Assembly (NCBI GenBank): GCA_903917425.1
Contig: CAIXAQ010000381.1
Coordinates: 1 to 17,976, forward strand
Length of the DNA: 17,976 nt
Source of the DNA: an uncultured Bacteroidales bacterium
GTDB lineage: Bacteria; Bacteroidota; Bacteroidia; Bacteroidales; UBA4417
Direction of reading: 5' to 3'
The position numbers were made by a program, and so were the translations under genes. Shown here piece after piece: positions 14,635-17,976 of this stretch (its first letter is position 1; every line of letters starts with the position of its first letter). The notes below the pieces were generated by a model. That model was given only the letters and a program-made list of their open reading frames with translations, ran no database searches and was not told the origin of the DNA.

Positions 14635-15645
14635 TCACTTCTTCATACTGCCAATTATCCTGAAAGCTTCCCGCAGGCTATCGCCGACGGGTATAAATGA
14701 AAAGTGAAAAGTGGTTCTGAATTTTTCGGACGAATAAAAGGATTTTGACAAGGCAGCCCTCACATTTTCGCGCGTAAGCAAGGGCTTGGCTCCTGTGACC
14801 AGGCCAGATAACTCAAAGAACAAGGCAATTGCCAGGAGTAACGTCGCGTTCATGGCAATAATTGGATGTGGCCTGCCCACGATATCTGCTGCTTTTGAAA
14901 AAAACTCTTTGATGGAAAGATTCTCGGAATTAAGTACAAACCTTTCTCCACTGGTTTGACTTTCGGTTAGTAAAATCATAGCTTTCACTACATCGCGAAC
15001 ATCCACATATCCGTTTACTCCGGTAAAATAGAACGGTAAGAAGTACTTTATGTTACGAAACAACGAGTTTGTTGCTTTAGGATGACACCCGGCCCCGATA
15101 ATAACCGATGGGTTTACGATTACAGCATTCAGACCTTCTTCTATACCACGCCAAACTTCGCGTTCACCGCCGTATTTGCTGATAGCGTAGCCACTGTTGG
15201 TGCGCGAAGTCTTCCATTTGGCATTCTCATCTATCATTTCCCCTTTTTCGACCAGACCCAGCGATGCAATCGAACTTACATGACATAGCTTTTTAATCCC
15301 GTTTTCGAGGCAGGCATTTACAATGTTTGCCGTTCCTATAATATTTACATCCAGCATTTTCTTCAAATCGCGGGGATTAAACGAAACCAAAGCGGCACAA
15401 TGGTATACGTAATCCACTCCCTGCATAGCTTGCTGCAGCGAAAAAGGATCGAGTATGTCACCCTCAACCCATTCAATCTGATCGATATATTGTTCTTTCC
15501 CTGCAGGAAGACAATTGAATATCTTCCCCGGTTCATAAGGCTTCTTACCCGGGCGTAATAAAGCTCTTACCTTTTGGCCTTTTCGCGCAAGCTCATATAA
15601 TAAATAGGATCCAACTAATCCTGTTCCGCCCGTTACAAGTATCAT
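14635..15645 (-). CDS. NAD(P)-dependent epimerase/reductase (extended SDR family)
   Basis: A 336-residue Rossmann-fold protein. The cofactor loop TGGTGLVG (5-12) is at the very N-terminus, followed by Asp63 in EGDILDP, VYHCAALVSF (80-89), HVSSIASLG (122-130) with the catalytic-type serine, and Tyr153-x-x-x-Lys157 in SGYAISKYGGE. The VNPSVIIGAG block (177-186) and GYVDVRDVV (212-220) are typical of extended SDRs of the dihydroflavonol-reductase / UDP-sugar-epimerase type. A hydrophobic stretch (about 266-285) lies in the C-terminal substrate half. The substrate cannot be named. It is the second gene of a minus-strand pair, starting 20 bases after the stop codon of the two-domain protein at 15666, so the two are probably translated from one message. 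Confidence 0.92.
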   Translation of the reverse strand: MILVTGGTGLVGSYLLYELARKGQKVRALLRPGKKPYEPGKIFNCLPAGKEQYIDQIEWVEGDILDPFSLQQAMQGVDYVYHCAALVSFNPRDLKKMLDVNIIGTANIVNACLENGIKKLCHVSSIASLGLVEKGEMIDENAKWKTSRTNSGYAISKYGGEREVWRGIEEGLNAVIVNPSVIIGAGCHPKATNSLFRNIKYFLPFYFTGVNGYVDVRDVVKAMILLTESQTSGERFVLNSENLSIKEFFSKAADIVGRPHPIIAMNATLLLAIALFFELSGLVTGAKPLLTRENVRAALSKSFYSSEKFRTTFHFSFIPVGDSLREAFRIIGSMKK

Positions 15646-15665
15646 GGTGCAAAACTATGAATTTT

Positions 15666-17387
15666 TTAATCGCAAGGCACGTTGTGTATATGTTGTCCGG
15701 TTTCTTCCTCCCCGATGGCATCGTAAACCCTGTTTGCAATTAAGGTATGATACAGTTCGGTTGCGTGTATTCCATTTTCCTGAAAGTATTTTTTACCCTT
15801 ATCCTGTTGTTTCCCGAGACCGAATATGTAATTTGCATCGGCGTTTTTCAAGGACTCCGACATGAATTTTTCCAGCTTTTTGGATAAAATGGCCTCGAAA
15901 AAAGTCTCCGACCGGATAGCCGGTCCTAAAATGATCACTTTTATTTTTTGGTTGTTGCAATATTCTATTACGTCTTTCACCAGACTCAGATATTTGTATT
16001 TTGCATAGTAATGATTACCAATCAGATAGCCAAGCATATAGTTGCAATTAATGAGTGCATCATATAATCCCGATCTGCTTTTACGGGCAGCATAACCATT
16101 TCTTCTGCCAACTGATAAAAGATCATATTTTTCCGGGTTCAGGATGCCTAGAAAAGGCAGGTTCAATGATCCGTGGAGTTTATTTCCGGAATTCAAATAT
16201 TTGTAATAAAGCTTGATTATTCTTAAATAAGGTTCCGGCCTGATATGAAATACCAGGTAATTAATGGGTCTGTGTTCGTGGTAATTTGCTATTTTCTGCA
16301 GGCAATTGCTGAATTTTTCGTAGCGGATGATATTTACATTAAAATTTACATTCAGATTATCCTCCGCTTTTTTTGCCAGGATCCGGTGAAAAACATCTTC
16401 AAATAAGATGTCGGACTGCACAGGGAAACATCCGCCCACGAACGTAAAATGGATTGTATTTTCTTTCCAGCTTGCAAGATGCTGTTTGGCAGAGATGTAT
16501 TCCTGGGGTGAAATCAATGTTTTTGTGTCGGAAGTCATCGAAAAACCTTGCCCCTTATTCTCTGCTTCAAATGTGGATTTTAAAGATAGTAACATCTCTT
16601 TATTAATGCTCAAATCCAATCGGTTCCTGCCAATTTCGGCTATCGATTCCGGTTGTTTTGAGAAAGTATTGCAAAGTAAGGTTTGCTGATGTGACAAGGT
16701 AAATTGCCCAAAATTGCCTTGACAAAGAAACTGCAGATGCGCCAGCATGGATTGAAAAAAGGCTGAGTCACTAAGGTTGAGGTAAGCTGAATTGATGAAG
16801 GTACAATTGTGCGAAGTTAAAACGGAAACAATCCGGTTTACCCATTTCCAATATTCAGTTGAATCCTGGTGAAAAAAGGGAAATGCTCCTATGCTCAGGT
16901 TATAATCGCAATGCCCGAAGCCCATTTTCAATACCGGATTTTTGCAGCTTACAATTCTTTCCAGGTTATTAAGTCCTTTCCCGGATTCGATAATCGGGAT
17001 TATTTCACTGATATTTAAGTTTTTAGCCTGTAATCTCTCGGCCAGGCTGTCAATATCAAAAGCGGTTTCAACCTTTGGCACCAGGAAAGTATGAATTTTG
17101 GTTCCTTCTGGAATTGATTCCAAATCCAGTTGCTGCTCACCTGAATCGAAGGAGTTTAAACGGATTCCAATTTTCAGGGGAATTGCTCCGGCATTAAGTT
17201 TGCGGAGGATAATGTTTAACCACTTCCTGTAATTCTGCTTCAGCACAGGCCCTTTGGTTTCATCGATCCAATTGAAAATACTGTCTTCCAGATCGAAACA
17301 AATAATAGCCCCCGATTCGCATTTGGTTTTCAGGCTTTCGATTGAAGTTTCGGAATCGTATTTTATAAACTGATAAATATCCGGCAT
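15666..17387 (-). CDS. two-domain protein: HpcH/citrate-lyase-beta-like barrel fused to an SGNH-like domain
   Basis: A 573-residue protein. The N-terminal part (about 1-240) follows the CitE/HpcH aldolase-lyase pattern: ICFDLEDSI (29-37), IRLNS with Arg76, FLVPKVET (101-108), IIPIIESGKGLNN with Glu134, and KMGFGHCDYNLSIG with Asp161. The Arg, Glu and Asp sit where CitE proteins hold the acyl substrate and metal. Such enzymes cleave or form C-C bonds in CoA-ester or 2-keto acid substrates. The C-terminal part (about 311-560) looks like an SGNH hydrolase fold: TFVGGCFPVQSD (315-326) at the first block, PINYLVFHIRPEP (374-386), KVIILGPAIR (483-492), and ENGIHATELYHTLIANRVYDAI (537-558) at the final D-x-x-H block. 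There the Ser is replaced by Gly/Cys and the Asp by Asn538, while His541 is kept. It has no signal peptide and is likely cytosolic. It heads an operon with the epimerase. The SGNH call is moderate. Confidence 0.8.
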   Translation of the reverse strand: MPDIYQFIKYDSETSIESLKTKCESGAIICFDLEDSIFNWIDETKGPVLKQNYRKWLNIILRKLNAGAIPLKIGIRLNSFDSGEQQLDLESIPEGTKIHTFLVPKVETAFDIDSLAERLQAKNLNISEIIPIIESGKGLNNLERIVSCKNPVLKMGFGHCDYNLSIGAFPFFHQDSTEYWKWVNRIVSVLTSHNCTFINSAYLNLSDSAFFQSMLAHLQFLCQGNFGQFTLSHQQTLLCNTFSKQPESIAEIGRNRLDLSINKEMLLSLKSTFEAENKGQGFSMTSDTKTLISPQEYISAKQHLASWKENTIHFTFVGGCFPVQSDILFEDVFHRILAKKAEDNLNVNFNVNIIRYEKFSNCLQKIANYHEHRPINYLVFHIRPEPYLRIIKLYYKYLNSGNKLHGSLNLPFLGILNPEKYDLLSVGRRNGYAARKSRSGLYDALINCNYMLGYLIGNHYYAKYKYLSLVKDVIEYCNNQKIKVIILGPAIRSETFFEAILSKKLEKFMSESLKNADANYIFGLGKQQDKGKKYFQENGIHATELYHTLIANRVYDAIGEEETGQHIHNVPCD

Positions 17388-17479
17388 AGCAAATTACTTT
17401 ATACGTAATAATCAAGGATAGAAATGGTTGTTGCTAACTTGGTAAAATTCATCCTAGCAAGATTTGCCTTTTTAAGAGT

Positions 17480-17672
17480 ACTTAAAGTGCCTTGAGTGCC
17501 TAAAGTGCCTAAAATCATCAGCAATTCCTGGCATGAATGCCAATTGGCTATTACAAGAAAGTGTTGAACGATTCACAAAACCACAACATGCTGCAAAATC
17601 AGAAAAATGTTTTTTTACAAGCATAATAACAAGATGAGGAGGCATTTTAGGCACTTTTTACTTTAGGCACTG
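17480..17672. repeat. Inverted pair of AGTGCCTAAAGTGCC-type arms
   Basis: AGTGCCTAAAAT at 17504-17515 is perfectly complementary to ATTTTAGGCACT at 17644-17655. The full arms (17480-17516 and 17641-17672) contain two or three tandem AGTGCCTAA variants each. The spacer is about 124 bases. It fills about half of the 418-base gap between the truncated methyltransferase gene and the two-domain gene; nothing else convincing was seen in that gap. Confidence 0.75.
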
Positions 17673-17805
17673 ATACGTTTTTAACTTTTAATTCTCAGAT
17701 TATTTTCAATTTTCCAAACACTGTAGGTATTGTAACATGAAGAGAATCAACAGATACTATATAAGTATGACATTGCCTGCGAAAAATTACCTGGAGGTAT
17801 GAAAA

Positions 17806-17976
17806 CTAATCCACCAGAAGCACCAGGCCTTTAAGATACTCGCCTTCCTGGTGAAATATATTAACCGGGTGATCGGCAGGCTGCGAAAGGTGTTGAATAA
17901 TTCTTACCTGCCTGCCTGCATCCACTGCTGCTGCCGTTACCGCCGAAGTAAACATCTGCCGGTCAACCACCTGTGA
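17806..17976 (-). CDS. 23S rRNA m5C methyltransferase RlmI-like, C-terminal fragment cut by window edge
   Basis: Only the last 56 codons before a TAG stop are inside the window; the gene continues beyond 17976. The reading frame gives SQVVDRQMFTSAVTAAAV, then DAGRQVRIIQHLSQPADHPVN and HQEGEYLKGLVLLVD. The Asp-His-Pro-Val motif and the closing EGEYLKG-x-x-L-x-V are typical ends of the class I SAM-dependent RlmI/YccW-type rRNA methyltransferases, which methylate a cytosine of 23S rRNA. The catalytic SAM-binding part lies outside the window. The product consumes SAM and so yields the substrate of AhcY, but that link is general rather than specific to this locus. Confidence 0.85.
   Translation of the reverse strand, partial: SQVVDRQMFTSAVTAAAVDAGRQVRIIQHLSQPADHPVNIFHQEGEYLKGLVLLVD

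Noticed and set aside
14474..14707. A 77-residue plus-strand frame at the epimerase end
   Set aside because: It starts before the bidirectional terminator, runs through it, and overlaps the 3' end of the well-supported epimerase gene.
17480..17672. A CRISPR-like array from the AGTGCCTAA repeats
   Set aside because: The repeats are tandem or inverted and contiguous, with no regularly spaced unique spacers and no cas genes.
17737..17802. A 21-residue plus-strand frame (MKRINRYYISMTLPAKNYLEV)
   Set aside because: It is too short to judge, with no nearby promoter element and no recognised family.

Overview
The window comes from the chromosome of a member of the Bacteroidota, probably an uncultured or environmental Bacteroidales-like organism. 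The signs are a type IX secretion sorting tail on a large surface protein, -7 promoter elements of the form TAnnTTTG in front of several genes, Bacteroidota-type MetF, butyrate kinase and GGGP-synthase proteins, and lipoproteins with short AT-rich leaders. No rRNA, tRNA, CRISPR array, phage or integrated element was seen.

Layout. Positions 1-880 hold a REP-associated tyrosine transposase (RAYT) gene on the minus strand. A REPIN-like inverted pair of its presumed palindrome lies beyond its stop codon, and a third copy lies inside its coding sequence. Positions 929-1681 encode a geranylgeranylglyceryl-phosphate-synthase-family enzyme. Positions 1884-8900 form a methyl-cycle locus. metF and metH are on the minus strand, metH behind a SAM-I riboswitch, and ahcY is divergent on the plus strand with its own promoter element and a strong terminator. 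Positions 9056-9920 hold two divergent small lipoprotein genes, one with a Rieske-like pattern lacking the usual histidines. Positions 10273-12525 encode a secreted seven-bladed FG-GAP propeller protein with a T9SS tail. A 69-residue membrane protein and a butyrate-kinase-family protein with most signature motifs altered follow up to 14003. Positions 14004-14634 are noncoding and contain two intrinsic terminators. Positions 14635-17387 form a minus-strand two-gene operon: a two-domain protein (citrate-lyase-beta/HpcH-like barrel plus an SGNH-like domain) followed 20 bp later by an NAD-dependent epimerase/reductase. The right edge cuts an RlmI-like 23S rRNA methyltransferase gene, of which only the last 56 codons are present.

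How the genes work together. MetF supplies 5-methyl-THF, MetH uses it to methylate homocysteine, and AhcY splits S-adenosylhomocysteine back to homocysteine. Only the metH side carries a SAM sensor; ahcY does not.

Most larger gaps carry an inverted pair of short simple-sequence arms about 60-130 bp apart. At least four unrelated arm families share this plan, and two copies of one family are homologous over about 208 bp. These repeats, the REP copy inside the RAYT gene, the degenerate butyrate kinase and the aldolase-SGNH fusion are the least ordinary parts of the window.
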